Assembly: GCA_949290355.1 (NCBI GenBank)
Contig: CASERN010000011.1
Span: 966,764 to 1,030,763, forward strand
Direction of reading: 5' to 3'
DNA: 64,000 nucleotides
DNA from: an uncultured bacterium
GTDB taxonomy: Bacteria > Cyanobacteriota > Vampirovibrionia > Gastranaerophilales > Gastranaerophilaceae
Each line of letters starts with the position of its first letter. Positions within the stretch are counted from its first letter, which is position 1. Under the pieces are notes generated by a model that made no database searches, was not told where the DNA came from, and saw only the letters and a list, made by a program, of their open reading frames with translations. A program made the position numbers and the translations under genes. Positions 1-9,594 of this stretch are shown piece after piece.

Positions 1-1
1 A

Positions 2-1285
2 CTTTCAAATAATTATCAAGTAGTATTGGCTGATAACAAAACAGATAACACTAATATAATTTTTCAACTATACACAGATAAAGTATTCAAGAACTCAAAA
101 CCATCAACAATATTTGTTCTAAATCAAATGCTTTCGGAAGAATCTTCTCTTTTAAATAACCATGAAAAATTCGCTGAATATTTAGGAGAAAACGGCATCA
201 TAAAAAAAAGCTATATTGATGAGAATTCTTTGTCATATACAGTAAACTGCAATAAAGATGATTTACCTGCAGCTATTAAGGCTATAAAAGAAACTTTAAT
301 TTATCCTAATTTAACCGAACAAGATTTCAAAACTGCGAAATATATTCTTAAAGAGAAATTAGAAAGAACAGAAAAAACAGCTTCCGATAAACTAGAAAAA
401 GAACTTTTCAAAGGTTTGCCTGCCGGAATAACTAAAGAAGATATTCTGAAAGATATTGATAGCCTTAAACTTGAAGATATTAAAGAATTATATAACTACA
501 TTCAAAAAAATAGCAAAGGCGAAATAATCATTTCTACTCCTTTTGCAAAAAATCCAAATCTAAAAAATGAAATTTTCAATAGCTTTAGCAGTCTACCTCA
601 AGTTAAAAAGAATACTCCTAAAGTTTTAGAAAATAACTTTGAAAAAGTTGAGAAAACTAAAGTTCTTACAGATACGAATTTCAAAAATCAAGCAGAAATA
701 ATTGAAGCTTTTAAATTTAAAATTAACAACAATCTAAAAGATACAGTAACTTTGGAACTTCTAAACACCATTTTAGGAGGAAATCCTTCTTCTCGTTTAT
801 TTATGGATTTACGAGAAAAACAAAAACTTGCTTATCAGGTGAAATCCGATTTTAAAATGAACGAAGATATTGGCTTATTTTCTCTAAAAATTAAAACAAC
901 TACTGATAACAGAGACACTGGTGAAAAAAGTTACGGTAACATAAAAAAATCTATTGAAGGTTTCAACAAGCATATTGAAAAAATAAAAAATGAAAAAATT
1001 ACAGAAGAAGAATTAAATAATGCAAAACTTAGTCTAAAAAATCTCATACTAAATATTAATCATTACTCATCAGGAAAAATTTCAAGCATTAATACTGGAT
1101 TGATTTCGCCATATGGACTAACTAGAGAAAATCAATTACTTGAAGAAATAGATAAAATAACTATTGATGATATATACAACGCTGCAAATTATATATTTTC
1201 AGAAAAACCGACATATTCAATACTTGCAACACAAGAAAGCATAGATGCAAATAAAAATTATCTTTCATCTCTGGAAGAAAAATAA
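2..1285 (+). CDS. M16 (insulinase-like) peptidase family protein, 5' end cut by window
   Basis: The frame is already open at the left edge, so the N-terminus lies outside; the TTG at 26 is only the first start-like codon seen. About 427 residues remain. Counting from that TTG, residues 251-272 carry the M16 C-lobe signature (GG..SRLF..LREKQKLAYQV), followed by the usual helical tail. The HxxEH zinc motif of active M16 subunits is not in the visible part; it could lie upstream, or this could be the non-catalytic half of an M16 pair. Such proteins degrade peptides or process precursors. The gene ends one base before a convergent small gene. Family call is firm; activity is unknown. Confidence 0.8.
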   Translation, partial: LSNNYQVVLADNKTDNTNIIFQLYTDKVFKNSKPSTIFVLNQMLSEESSLLNNHEKFAEYLGENGIIKKSYIDENSLSYTVNCNKDDLPAAIKAIKETLIYPNLTEQDFKTAKYILKEKLERTEKTASDKLEKELFKGLPAGITKEDILKDIDSLKLEDIKELYNYIQKNSKGEIIISTPFAKNPNLKNEIFNSFSSLPQVKKNTPKVLENNFEKVEKTKVLTDTNFKNQAEIIEAFKFKINNNLKDTVTLELLNTILGGNPSSRLFMDLREKQKLAYQVKSDFKMNEDIGLFSLKIKTTTDNRDTGEKSYGNIKKSIEGFNKHIEKIKNEKITEEELNNAKLSLKNLILNINHYSSGKISSINTGLISPYGLTRENQLLEEIDKITIDDIYNAANYIFSEKPTYSILATQESIDANKNYLSSLEEK

Positions 1286-1286
1286 A

Positions 1287-1652
1287 TTATTTGATATCAT
1301 ACACAACACCATGTTTATCTACAGAAAAATTTATCGGAATATCCAGATTAGTACCGCAAGCATTGACAGACCAAATCTCATTCCAATTTCCGGAAATATA
1401 TCTCCCTCGTTTATCTGTAATTAAATCTACCGGTTGCTGCTCCATTTTGGTATTCATAAGTTCTATTTTATTACAGCCCTTTACCTTTAATGACGCATTT
1501 CTAAAAGTAGCTCCAATTATCATTGCCTGCATATCAATCGGAACAATAGATTCACCCATAACAGGAATCGGAGTTCGTAAATATTGTTTTCCAGCAGAGT
1601 AACAAGTTAATCCTATGCTTAGGCAAAAAATTAAACATATAAACTTTTTCAT
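1287..1652 (-). CDS. Small secreted protein of unknown function
   Basis: A 121-residue product with a clear signal peptide (MKKFICLIFCLSIGLTCYSA, likely cleaved near residue 20), so probably periplasmic or exported. The mature part is short, mostly beta-prone, and has two cysteines (in KGCNK and NACGT) that could form a disulfide. A good ribosome site (GGAGG, about 6 nt before the ATG) supports the start at 1652. It lies downstream of gap on the same strand but behind a hairpin terminator, so it is probably a separate or read-through unit. No family recognised. Confidence 0.65.
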   Translation of the reverse strand: MKKFICLIFCLSIGLTCYSAGKQYLRTPIPVMGESIVPIDMQAMIIGATFRNASLKVKGCNKIELMNTKMEQQPVDLITDKRGRYISGNWNEIWSVNACGTNLDIPINFSVDKHGVVYDIK

Positions 1653-1705
1653 TTATCCTCCAAATACTACAATTGCTTTCAATATAACTATACAATAAAT
1701 TGAAT

Positions 1706-1742
1706 AAAAAAAGTACCCCTCTTTCGAAGGGCACTCTTTTTT
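1706..1742 (-). terminator. Intrinsic terminator after gap
   Basis: Imperfect hairpin (AGT-CCC paired with GGG-ACT around a TTCGAA centre, 1712-1735) flanked by an A-run on the left and a T-run on the right. It could act in both directions, but its place just past the stop of gap on the minus strand indicates it terminates that gene. Confidence 0.7.
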
Positions 1743-1756
1743 ATTTTATTCAAAAA

Positions 1757-2773
<1,017 letters not shown>

Positions 2774-2809
2774 TTACTCCCTTTCTTTTGTAAAACCTTT
2801 AACATGTAT

Positions 2810-2838
2810 CTTATAACATTAACAAAAAAACTAATCAA
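2810..2838 (-). promoter_or_regulatory. Sigma70-type promoter of gap
   Basis: On the minus strand TTGATT (2838-2833), a 17-nt spacer, then TATAAG (2815-2810), about 43 nt before the gap ATG. Hexamer match and exact 17-nt spacing are the evidence. Confidence 0.65.
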
Positions 2839-2902
2839 GTGGGTATAGACCTTTAAAATATTAAGAAATAGTTAATTTATTATTGCAAATATTTTTTTTG
2901 CA

Positions 2903-3268
2903 ATGTATTATTTGATTATGCTAGTAAGTAAGATATGTGTGAACAATTACAGATACCCAACATTTAATAAATCAATAAACTCTGATAAAAAAGAGTCATT
3001 TCTTGATAAAATTCATTCAAAGACCAAAAATTCTGCGGATATGACAGACACAATAATTGTTCCAAGAACCATTTTCAAAGGATATCTTGGGATAATGATA
3101 GGCACTACTTTAGTTACTCTTGGCGGTCTGTTTAATAAACATCCAAAAACAAATAAAACTCTTTTAGGTGCAGGTCTTTTAACATCTTTGTATGGGACTT
3201 GGGCTTTTGTCAGACCATTTATAATAAAAGATGTCAAAGGTGTGGAAAAAGATTCTGCCAAAGAATAA
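2903..3268 (+). CDS. Small two-helix membrane protein, unknown function
   Basis: Up to 121 residues. The second half holds two likely membrane helices (about 59-77 and 86-108) separated by a short basic loop, so it is probably an inner-membrane protein. The N-terminal 50 residues are polar. No ribosome site is evident before 2903 or before the next ATG (2918), so the start is uncertain. It faces radA convergently with 5 bp between stops. No homology recognised; its presence as a gene rests on an intact frame and a plausible two-helix topology. Confidence 0.45.
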   Translation: MYYLIMLVSKICVNNYRYPTFNKSINSDKKESFLDKIHSKTKNSADMTDTIIVPRTIFKGYLGIMIGTTLVTLGGLFNKHPKTNKTLLGAGLLTSLYGTWAFVRPFIIKDVKGVEKDSAKE

Positions 3269-3273
3269 AATTT

Positions 3274-4644
3274 TTACTGTGGTGAAACACAAGCTGAAAT
3301 TGCGTCCATCAAACGTTTTACAGGAACAATTTCAATCCTATTGTCTTGCAAATTATTCGCAAAAGGAATTATCGCCTTTTTAAATCCCGACATAACAGCT
3401 TCATTCAAACGTTTTTCAATATTATTGACCGGATGAATTTCTCCAGAAAGACCGATTTCGCCAATTATTACGGTTTGAGGATCTACAACAACATCACGAG
3501 CACATGTAGCAACAGCTAAAGCGATTCCTAAATCTGCAGATGGCTCATATACATCAATACCACCCATTACATTCACATATACATCTTGTTTTGATAAATT
3601 AAGTCCCACTCTTTTTTCAAGAACTGCAAGAATTTGTAAAACTCTGCTTGTATCGACACCATTTGTAACTCGCCTTGGCGTTGGATAAGGTGTTGTACCA
3701 ACAAGCGCCTGTATTTCAACAAGAAGAGGTCGTGTTCCTTCATTAGTTACAATTATTGCACTTCCAGGCGCAGAGACTTGAGAGCGCTCATTTAAGAACA
3801 ATTCATTAGGATTTTTAACTTCTTTTAATCCATCAGAATGCATTTCAAAAATACCAACCTCAGAGGTATTTCCAAAACGATTTTTCATAGAACGCAACAT
3901 TCTATATGATTTATATTTATCACCCTCAAAATAAATTACGGTATCTACCATATGCTCTAAGACTTTCGGGCCTGCAATATTCCCTTCTTTTGTAACATGA
4001 CCTATTACAATAATTGTTATATTTTTAGATTTGGCAATATGCATTAAAAGATTTGTACATTCACGTATTTGTGATACACTGCCAGCTGAACTTGCTATAT
4101 TTTGAGAATAAATAGCTTGAATACTATCAATAACAACAACATCAGGTAACAAATCTTCTATTTGAGATTTAATTCTTTCCATTGAAGTCTGCGGATATAC
4201 AAAAAGATTATCTGAATCAATAGAAAGTCTTTGGGCTCTTAGTTTTAACTGACTTGCACTTTCTTCTGCAGATACATATAAAACTTTTTTATTATTTTTG
4301 CACAACTCTCCGCTTGTTTGCAAAAGAATTGTAGACTTACCGATACCTGGATCTCCGGCTATTAAAACTAAAGACCCTTGGACAAGTCCACCTCCCAAAA
4401 TTCTATCAAATTCAGAAATATTTGTAGAGACCCTAACTTCTTCTCCTATGTGAATATCTTTTAACAATTCAGGTTTTTCAGTATTTATAAATTCATCATG
4501 AACAGATGTCTGTTGAGTTTTAGATGGAAATTGAACTTCCTCAACCAAACTTCCCCAAGCACCACACTCAGGGCATTTTCCCAAATAACCTGCAGTTTCA
4601 TACCCACATTCTTGACATATCCATTTTGATTTAATTTTAGCCAT
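3274..4644 (-). CDS. radA: DNA repair protein RadA/Sms
   Basis: 456 residues, full length. RadA is a RecA-like, DnaB-type branch-migration helicase acting in homologous recombination. Domains in order: N-terminal C4 zinc finger (Cys10, 13, 24, 27), RecA-like ATPase with Walker A GDPGIGKST at 97-105, the RadA-specific KNRFG motif at 254-258, and a C-terminal Lon-protease-like domain (no catalytic Ser-Lys function expected). The cytoplasmic role and family are certain. It follows the serpin-like operon on the same strand but is separated from it by a strong terminator, so it is probably expressed on its own. Confidence 0.98.
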   Translation of the reverse strand: MAKIKSKWICQECGYETAGYLGKCPECGAWGSLVEEVQFPSKTQQTSVHDEFINTEKPELLKDIHIGEEVRVSTNISEFDRILGGGLVQGSLVLIAGDPGIGKSTILLQTSGELCKNNKKVLYVSAEESASQLKLRAQRLSIDSDNLFVYPQTSMERIKSQIEDLLPDVVVIDSIQAIYSQNIASSAGSVSQIRECTNLLMHIAKSKNITIIVIGHVTKEGNIAGPKVLEHMVDTVIYFEGDKYKSYRMLRSMKNRFGNTSEVGIFEMHSDGLKEVKNPNELFLNERSQVSAPGSAIIVTNEGTRPLLVEIQALVGTTPYPTPRRVTNGVDTSRVLQILAVLEKRVGLNLSKQDVYVNVMGGIDVYEPSADLGIALAVATCARDVVVDPQTVIIGEIGLSGEIHPVNNIEKRLNEAVMSGFKKAIIPFANNLQDNRIEIVPVKRLMDAISACVSPQ

Positions 4645-4660
4645 ACGAATATTATATTAT

Positions 4661-4692
4661 AAAAATGACGGGTTTTTATCCCGTCATTTTTT
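4661..4692 (-). terminator. Intrinsic terminator of the BlaI/serpin-like operon
   Basis: Perfect 9-bp stem (AATGACGGG 4664-4672 with CCCGTCATT 4680-4688) with A- and T-runs on both sides, directly after the stop of the serpin-like gene on the minus strand and before radA. Confidence 0.85.
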
Positions 4693-5739
4693 TTATTTTT
4701 TAGATGTTTTATTTATTATTGACACATCATCAACTCTTAATGCAAAATAAGGCTTATTTTTATCATTTTCTTGCAAGAACAATACAAAAGTGTCATCAAA
4801 ATAGAATTTTCTTGGTTTTACATTTTCAGGTATAAACGGCATCGACATTTTAGTCGCAATTGAAGCTTCAGATTTTAATTTTACACCTTCATTATCCATT
4901 TTAAAATCAACTGTCTCAATTGCTTGCCCTATAGTTAAGTCAGTTCCTTTAATTTTGTGGTTACACAACTCATCGAATGATTTTTGAGCATATAACGAGA
5001 TATTTGGGACTTTGAATTCATCCTTAGCTAAAAATTCAGAAGAACCATCATATTGAACTTTTTTCATGAACATATCTGAATATAATTTATCAAAAGTTTT
5101 ATTATCATCAGTTCTATATAAATACAGTACGTCTTTTCCCTGAGTAATTACAGATACAGCAAAATCTTTCGGAGAATTATAGAATAATACATGCAATGTA
5201 TCATCTAGAATTTTATCACTATTCTCATCAATTCCAAAATAGTCAACCTTTTTAAATGAATGAGCAAATCTTGCAGGTTCTAATTTATCAAAAGCGGTTA
5301 AAAATTTAAAATCTTTTTTCAACATAGCATAAACTAAATACTTACCTGCTCCAGGAGTCCAATCAATTGAATCTAAAATATCACTTGTTTCATTAAATTT
5401 TTCCTTTAAAGCATTCTCAATCTGAGCTTTTAATTCAGGAGAAGTTTCTCCATAAGCTTTGTAATAAGAATCCTCTGATAAATCATCCGCTTTAAATCTT
5501 TGTTTATTTAACTTAAAAACCAATGGAGACCTGTAGTCATCAAATTGCACAGGTCCTTTAACTATGCCATCCATAAAATCATTCCATACAAGCTGGAATG
5601 TTCCAACCCACAATCTGTTTTGTTGTACTGATTTTGAAGACATTAAAGGTAATACATCTAATGATTTATCAGTTTTTGCCATAACAGCTCCGCCAGCTAT
5701 CATTAAAACTGCAAGTAAAGCTAATAATTTTTTCATCAT
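4693..5739 (-). CDS. Secreted serpin-fold-like protein
   Basis: 348 residues with a signal peptide (cleavage near VMA-KT, residue 21), so exported. The C-terminal third follows the serpin pattern. KVPNISLYAQKSFDEL (243-258) matches the serpin strand before helix regions. EG at 284-285 sits where the serpin hinge begins. The stretch KFYFDDTFVLFLQEN (311-325) then YFALRV (331-336) matches the F.ADHPFLF.I and ILF.GRV strands. Length also suits the family (350-400). The hinge (EGVKLKSEASIAT) lacks the small-residue run of inhibitory serpins, so it may be non-inhibitory or divergent. It is the last gene of a minus-strand operon, overlapping the upstream gene by 4 nt. Fold call is inference from motif alignment by eye. 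Confidence 0.6.
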   Translation of the reverse strand: MMKKLLALLAVLMIAGGAVMAKTDKSLDVLPLMSSKSVQQNRLWVGTFQLVWNDFMDGIVKGPVQFDDYRSPLVFKLNKQRFKADDLSEDSYYKAYGETSPELKAQIENALKEKFNETSDILDSIDWTPGAGKYLVYAMLKKDFKFLTAFDKLEPARFAHSFKKVDYFGIDENSDKILDDTLHVLFYNSPKDFAVSVITQGKDVLYLYRTDDNKTFDKLYSDMFMKKVQYDGSSEFLAKDEFKVPNISLYAQKSFDELCNHKIKGTDLTIGQAIETVDFKMDNEGVKLKSEASIATKMSMPFIPENVKPRKFYFDDTFVLFLQENDKNKPYFALRVDDVSIINKTSKK

Positions 5740-6134
5740 TTCTCCTTCTTATAATATATATTTTCATCTGATTTTATATTCAAAAATCTTAAAAAGCCTC
5801 TAAAAAAACCTTTAGTATTATTTTCATGCGGAATGTTAGCATACTCATAATATTTTTCATAATTCCTAATTATATTTTCTGGTAAATCCTCACCTTTTTC
5901 CAATACATTAGAAATAAATTCCAAATAATCATCCTGCTCTTCTTTGTATAATTCATCTCTTTTTCTTAAATCTTCATCAGCTTCAAAATGGACAAGAGCA
6001 TGATATGCAGCATGAATACTTTTGTCATCAGTATCTTTAGGGAATCTCAAGATTGCTTCTCTTACACAGATATTATAAATCAATACTTGCCTTATAAGAT
6101 TAGCAACCAACAAACGATCTTGAATATTTATCAT
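5736..6134 (-). CDS. Conserved-looking helical protein of unknown function
   Basis: 132 residues, charged, mostly alpha-helical by composition, without signal peptide or membrane helix; predicted cytoplasmic. Its stop overlaps the ATG of the secreted serpin-like gene (ATGA overlap) and its start lies only 4 bp after the BlaI-like gene, so the three are clearly co-transcribed and translationally coupled. No family recognised. The position between a repressor and a secreted protein suggests an accessory role in the same response, but nothing in the sequence proves it. Confidence 0.65.
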   Translation of the reverse strand: MINIQDRLLVANLIRQVLIYNICVREAILRFPKDTDDKSIHAAYHALVHFEADEDLRKRDELYKEEQDDYLEFISNVLEKGEDLPENIIRNYEKYYEYANIPHENNTKGFFRGFLRFLNIKSDENIYYKKEK

Positions 6135-6138
6135 TTTT

Positions 6139-6480
6139 CTATACTAAAATATGTTGATTACTGTTTTCTATAAATTTAATTAAATCAATATAACTGCCAT
6201 CAAAAAATTGTTCTGTAAGAGTTTTTACAGCATCCAATGCCATTTCATTTTTATTCATCGTTGCTTTGTAAAAGAATTTTTTCCCAACCTTATAACGCAC
6301 AAGAATAGATTTAACAGTCAACCGATCCATAACAGTCTTTATAGTAGTATAAGCTCTTTCTATTCCATTTGCAGATAAATAATCCACTATATCTTGAATA
6401 GATATATCCCTATCCTCGTTATCTTTTGTTAAACTCCAAATTGAATTCAAAATATCAATTTCCAGTTTACCGCACACCAT
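6139..6480 (-). CDS. BlaI/MecI family winged-helix repressor
   Basis: 113 residues. The pattern L..DIL..IW near the N-terminus, then AYTTIKTVMDRL in the recognition-helix region and a wing with VGKKFFYKA, is that of BlaI/MecI/CopY repressors. In the family, dimers bind palindromes upstream of their operon and are inactivated by proteolysis, usually by a BlaR1/MecR1 membrane sensor-peptidase. No such sensor is adjacent. It leads a three-gene operon with a helical unknown and the secreted serpin-like protein. An imperfect palindrome (6503-6523) lies 22 bp before its start and could be an autoregulatory operator. Confidence 0.85.
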   Translation of the reverse strand: MVCGKLEIDILNSIWSLTKDNEDRDISIQDIVDYLSANGIERAYTTIKTVMDRLTVKSILVRYKVGKKFFYKATMNKNEMALDAVKTLTEQFFDGSYIDLIKFIENSNQHILV

Positions 6481-6502
6481 AAATTCCTCTACTTTCTTTG
6501 TT

Positions 6503-6523
6503 CAATACTAATTACTATTATTG
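6503..6523 (-). promoter_or_regulatory. Candidate operator of the BlaI-like repressor
   Basis: 21-bp imperfect palindrome with outer arms CAATA and TATTG and internal TA/TA dyads, centred about 33 bp upstream of the repressor ATG. Autoregulation through an upstream dyad is typical of the family; the assignment here is inference from position and symmetry. Confidence 0.35.
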
Positions 6524-6571
6524 TAACACAAATTTATCCTATTTCAACTTTATAAATGGAAAAATTTACAA

Positions 6572-7726
6572 TTATTTTATATCAAGCAAGTCTTCCTCTT
6601 TTTTGAAATTTGTTTTATTTCGTCTCATTTTTAGATTTTTTTTCTTGGTTCTGTCGGAGACATTTCTATAAGCATTATCTAAAGATATTTTTGCTAAGGC
6701 GTTACCTTTACGTCTATCATAAAAAGTAAGCCAAAAACTTCTATCAATATTATCTACTGCAAATGAGACCCTACCTGCAAATTTATCACCGGGCCGAATT
6801 TGCTTAAACATAAGTTTTGTATCTCCAAATATTGAAGGTCTAAAAACGGAATTATAATCATTGACTAAAGCCATATCCAAACCTGAAAAAGTCTTATCAG
6901 ACATATTTGATATCATAACAGTCAAAGTTATTGTATTTACTTCTCCAAATGGATCTTTTTCATGTTTTATATCACTAATATGTATATCTAATCCCGGATA
7001 AAAAAGTTCATGCTGTTTTAAAGCTGATTCTTTATATACAGGCAAAGGTACTGTAGTATTTATTTTAACTCTGATTTGATCACCAGGAGCGATCAAAACA
7101 TCATTTCCTTTACGAATTAAAGCCATACCTAAGCCTATTGCACCGCCAACTGCTGCACCTCCGGCTAAAGTATACCCTTGCGAAGCAATAGCTGCTTCTA
7201 AGCCTAACCAATTTAATGCCAAAAAACCTCCAACAGCACCACCAGCTAAAGTATATCCAACATCTTGAACAACTATTTTAGAAGTTTCGGCAACTGGATG
7301 AAGTTTTGTAGACATTTTTCCTTCAATAGGAATTTCCCTACCATCAGGAGTAACCAAATAATCAAAATCCAAAGAAATCCATCCCTGACGCCCTAATCTT
7401 TTAGGGTCTCCAGTTTGAGTAATTATACCATGAGCAATAGTACCTTTAGGTATAATTACCCCCTTATCACCTTTTACTTCATCTGTAACTTCGGCGAAAA
7501 ACTCATCACCTTCAATATTTACATTACTGTCTAATACTTGAGATACAGTCATATTTATTACATCTTTTCTTTCTAGATGTTCAATTTCTCCAGTAAAAAG
7601 CTCTTTTTGCAACTGAGATTCCAATTGTTGAGTTTTTTCAGCATGACCTTCTAATACTTCTGCATAAACCAAAGTATTAGAAAATAAAAATGAAAGTAAT
7701 ATTAATGCTGATATTAATTTTTTCAT
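6572..7726 (-). CDS. Exported protein with glycine-zipper segments, envelope-related
   Basis: 384 residues with a signal peptide (ending around VYAE, residue 23). Residues about 85-140 contain IPKGTIAHGIITQTGDP and LVTPDGREIPIEG, a pattern seen in VirB10/TrbI-like and related periplasmic beta-domains. Two Gly/Ala-rich repeats follow (YTLAGGAVGGFLALNWLG and YTLAGGAAVGGAIGLGMAL), resembling glycine zippers that insert into or span membranes. The C-terminal third is a beta-rich domain ending in a basic tail. It probably acts in the periplasm or cell envelope. No secretion-system genes are adjacent, so a VirB10 function is not supported. Transcribed alone on the minus strand. Confidence 0.6.
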   Translation of the reverse strand: MKKLISALILLSFLFSNTLVYAEVLEGHAEKTQQLESQLQKELFTGEIEHLERKDVINMTVSQVLDSNVNIEGDEFFAEVTDEVKGDKGVIIPKGTIAHGIITQTGDPKRLGRQGWISLDFDYLVTPDGREIPIEGKMSTKLHPVAETSKIVVQDVGYTLAGGAVGGFLALNWLGLEAAIASQGYTLAGGAAVGGAIGLGMALIRKGNDVLIAPGDQIRVKINTTVPLPVYKESALKQHELFYPGLDIHISDIKHEKDPFGEVNTITLTVMISNMSDKTFSGLDMALVNDYNSVFRPSIFGDTKLMFKQIRPGDKFAGRVSFAVDNIDRSFWLTFYDRRKGNALAKISLDNAYRNVSDRTKKKNLKMRRNKTNFKKEEDLLDIK

Positions 7727-7834
7727 ACCAGAATTATACTACAGTATTTACACAAATTCAAAAAATATACTTCTACTGTTATAAACTTTTTGATAATGGG
7801 CATAATAGCAATATATTAAAGGGAGGAGCTTTAT

Positions 7835-8140
7835 ATGCGTTGGTATGATGTTGAGCCAAATGTCTATATGGCAATAAGTATGATTGAATGTGCGGGACCA
7901 AATGCACAAGTTAAATATGCTGAATATATTATTAAACTTATTAAAGAAAAAGATATTGAACTAAATTATATAAAAAACTCAACCAAAAATAACATAACAA
8001 AACAATACAAAAGATGGTATGACAAAAATCCTATAATATCACGCGCCTTCACTTATTTAAAAGAAACTACACAGCAAATACAAAAAGAGGTTGCATTATC
8101 TGTTCTTGCATATAAAAATGAATACGAATTATCAATGTGA
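7835..8140 (+). CDS. RWYD-repeat small protein 1
   Basis: 101 residues made of two similar halves, each opening with RWYD (residues 2-5 and 60-63), then a pattern [DV]-x-[ED]P/NP..S.A...L...... followed by a helix. A strong ribosome site (GGGAGGAG) precedes ATG 7835. The stop overlaps the region where the next gene can start. Together with its neighbour the locus holds four RWYD units. No signal peptide; probably cytoplasmic and alpha-helical. Function unknown; the internal duplication and the tandem paralog are direct observations. Confidence 0.7.
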   Translation: MRWYDVEPNVYMAISMIECAGPNAQVKYAEYIIKLIKEKDIELNYIKNSTKNNITKQYKRWYDKNPIISRAFTYLKETTQQIQKEVALSVLAYKNEYELSM

Positions 8141-8181
8141 TAATTATTGACAAGCAAGAAGAAAAACTGTATCATAATCCT

Positions 8182-8496
8182 ATGAAAAAACGTTGGTATG
8201 ATATTGACCCTACTGTGAGCAGAGCAATAGCTGCTCTTGAAAAAACTGAAGAATATATTCAGGTTCGTTGTGCTGATTTTATTATAGACAGATTAAAAGA
8301 TATTGATTTTAATATTGAAATGTCTCTTGATGATCAATATAACTATATTATGCGCAGATGGTATGACAAAAACATAAAAGTTTCTCACGCTATGGAATAC
8401 TTGAAAAATGCTCCTGTTGACATCAGAAAAGAATTGGCTCTTGAAATTATAGATTTCATTAAAGAATATACTGATTATGCAAAAAAGATTAAGTAA
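8182..8496 (+). CDS. RWYD-repeat small protein 2
   Basis: 104 residues from ATG 8182, chosen because the product then begins MKKRWYD like its neighbour; an in-frame GTG at 8137 would add 15 residues and overlap the upstream stop. RWYD occurs at residues 4-7 and 59-62, each followed by a helix with conserved spacing (TVSRAIAALE, KVSHAMEYLK). It is paralogous to the preceding gene and likely co-transcribed. The repeat unit is about 50-57 residues. Function unknown; no metal or catalytic motif is evident beyond the invariant W-Y-D. Confidence 0.7.
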   Translation: MKKRWYDIDPTVSRAIAALEKTEEYIQVRCADFIIDRLKDIDFNIEMSLDDQYNYIMRRWYDKNIKVSHAMEYLKNAPVDIRKELALEIIDFIKEYTDYAKKIK

Positions 8497-8517
8497 CTTT
8501 TTTTTTAGTCATTTTTA

Positions 8518-9468
8518 TTAATCACAGATTTTGCAAATAATTTGTTCATTATAAGCTTTATCAGTACAAGGCTTTAAAGAGTTTTTATGACGTTCTTCAT
8601 TAAATACAATCTTACCCTCGACATGTACAAAATGGTCAGACTTTCTCAAAAATGCCTCATATGCAGTATCTAAATGTCCGATATCTAAAGCTCTGTATCC
8701 CTGGTTGGTTAAATCCTCAGCTAAAACAGTAGCTGTAGGACCTAAAGCCATTATAAATAATTTATTTTTTGGTTGTTTCAAACATTCAGTAAGAATTTCA
8801 TCATACTTAGAAAAAGCATCTTTAATAGGACATAAAATTCGTTTTACAGAGTTTGCTTTATCTAACAAATCATTTCCAACACCTAACCGACTGCCTTCAC
8901 CCTCTACAATAACTATATCTTTACCTGTCCATATGGATTTCATTCTGTTATAATAATCAGTTCCCTGCTGTTCATTAATAAAATCCAATTGTCTTGTTAC
9001 ATTTGTATCAACATATGTTTTAGAAAAATCAATGTATTTATAAAGAGTTTCACGACACAGAACCATGACCTTTCTTATATAATCACTGGAACAATAACCA
9101 AAAGCATCTGTTATTCCAACCAGCATATTATCATTTTGATTCTTTATAATATTTTTTAATCTTTCTGACAATACTGGGTCATATTTTTGAAAACTTATAT
9201 TTTCACCCATTATAAGCTTGAATTCTCCATCACCACATCTTGCCATAGATTTTTCTGTTGTAGAAATAAGGTATAAAGCATCATTAGCATTCAAAACCTT
9301 TGGAAGCTTTATAGAATTCAAAGTCCGCGGATCAGCTAATTCATATAATAAATTTTCAAACTTATCTTTATAATCGTCCTTTTTCCCATTTAGCATGAAT
9401 TTGCACTTAATACCAAAGAGATTCAATTCATAACGGCCTGTAGATTTCGTCTTTTTTAAATAAAGCAT
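8518..9468 (-). CDS. GT-D fold glycosyltransferase (DUF1792 family)
   Basis: 316 residues. The segment MARCGDGEFKLI carries the D-x-E metal motif of GT-D enzymes, and the C-terminal block KLFIMALGPTATVLAEDL followed by YRALDIGHLDTAYE is the characteristic DUF1792 ending. Characterised family members add glucose to glycoproteins such as Fap1-type adhesins in streptococci, using UDP-sugar and a metal; the acceptor here is unknown. Start at 9468 has a GAGGAG ribosome site. It is a lone gene convergent with the RWYD pair, 15-17 kb from the glycan cluster. Confidence 0.82.
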   Translation of the reverse strand: MLYLKKTKSTGRYELNLFGIKCKFMLNGKKDDYKDKFENLLYELADPRTLNSIKLPKVLNANDALYLISTTEKSMARCGDGEFKLIMGENISFQKYDPVLSERLKNIIKNQNDNMLVGITDAFGYCSSDYIRKVMVLCRETLYKYIDFSKTYVDTNVTRQLDFINEQQGTDYYNRMKSIWTGKDIVIVEGEGSRLGVGNDLLDKANSVKRILCPIKDAFSKYDEILTECLKQPKNKLFIMALGPTATVLAEDLTNQGYRALDIGHLDTAYEAFLRKSDHFVHVEGKIVFNEERHKNSLKPCTDKAYNEQIICKICD

Positions 9469-9594
9469 ACCTTACTCCTCTTTTACAGGAAACTATTTTG
9501 CAACGAACAGTCTTTAACATCAACTTATAATAACAAATTGTAATATTTACTTAATATTTAGACATGCCTGAAGCAAATATTGTTTAATAACAAT

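Noticed and set aside
6572..7726. Type IV secretion VirB10/TrbI gene
   Set aside because: Only local resemblance in a beta segment; no other secretion genes and extra glycine-zipper segments not typical of VirB10.
7835..8496. Toxin-antitoxin pair
   Set aside because: The two small genes are paralogs sharing RWYD units, not a toxin with an unrelated antitoxin.
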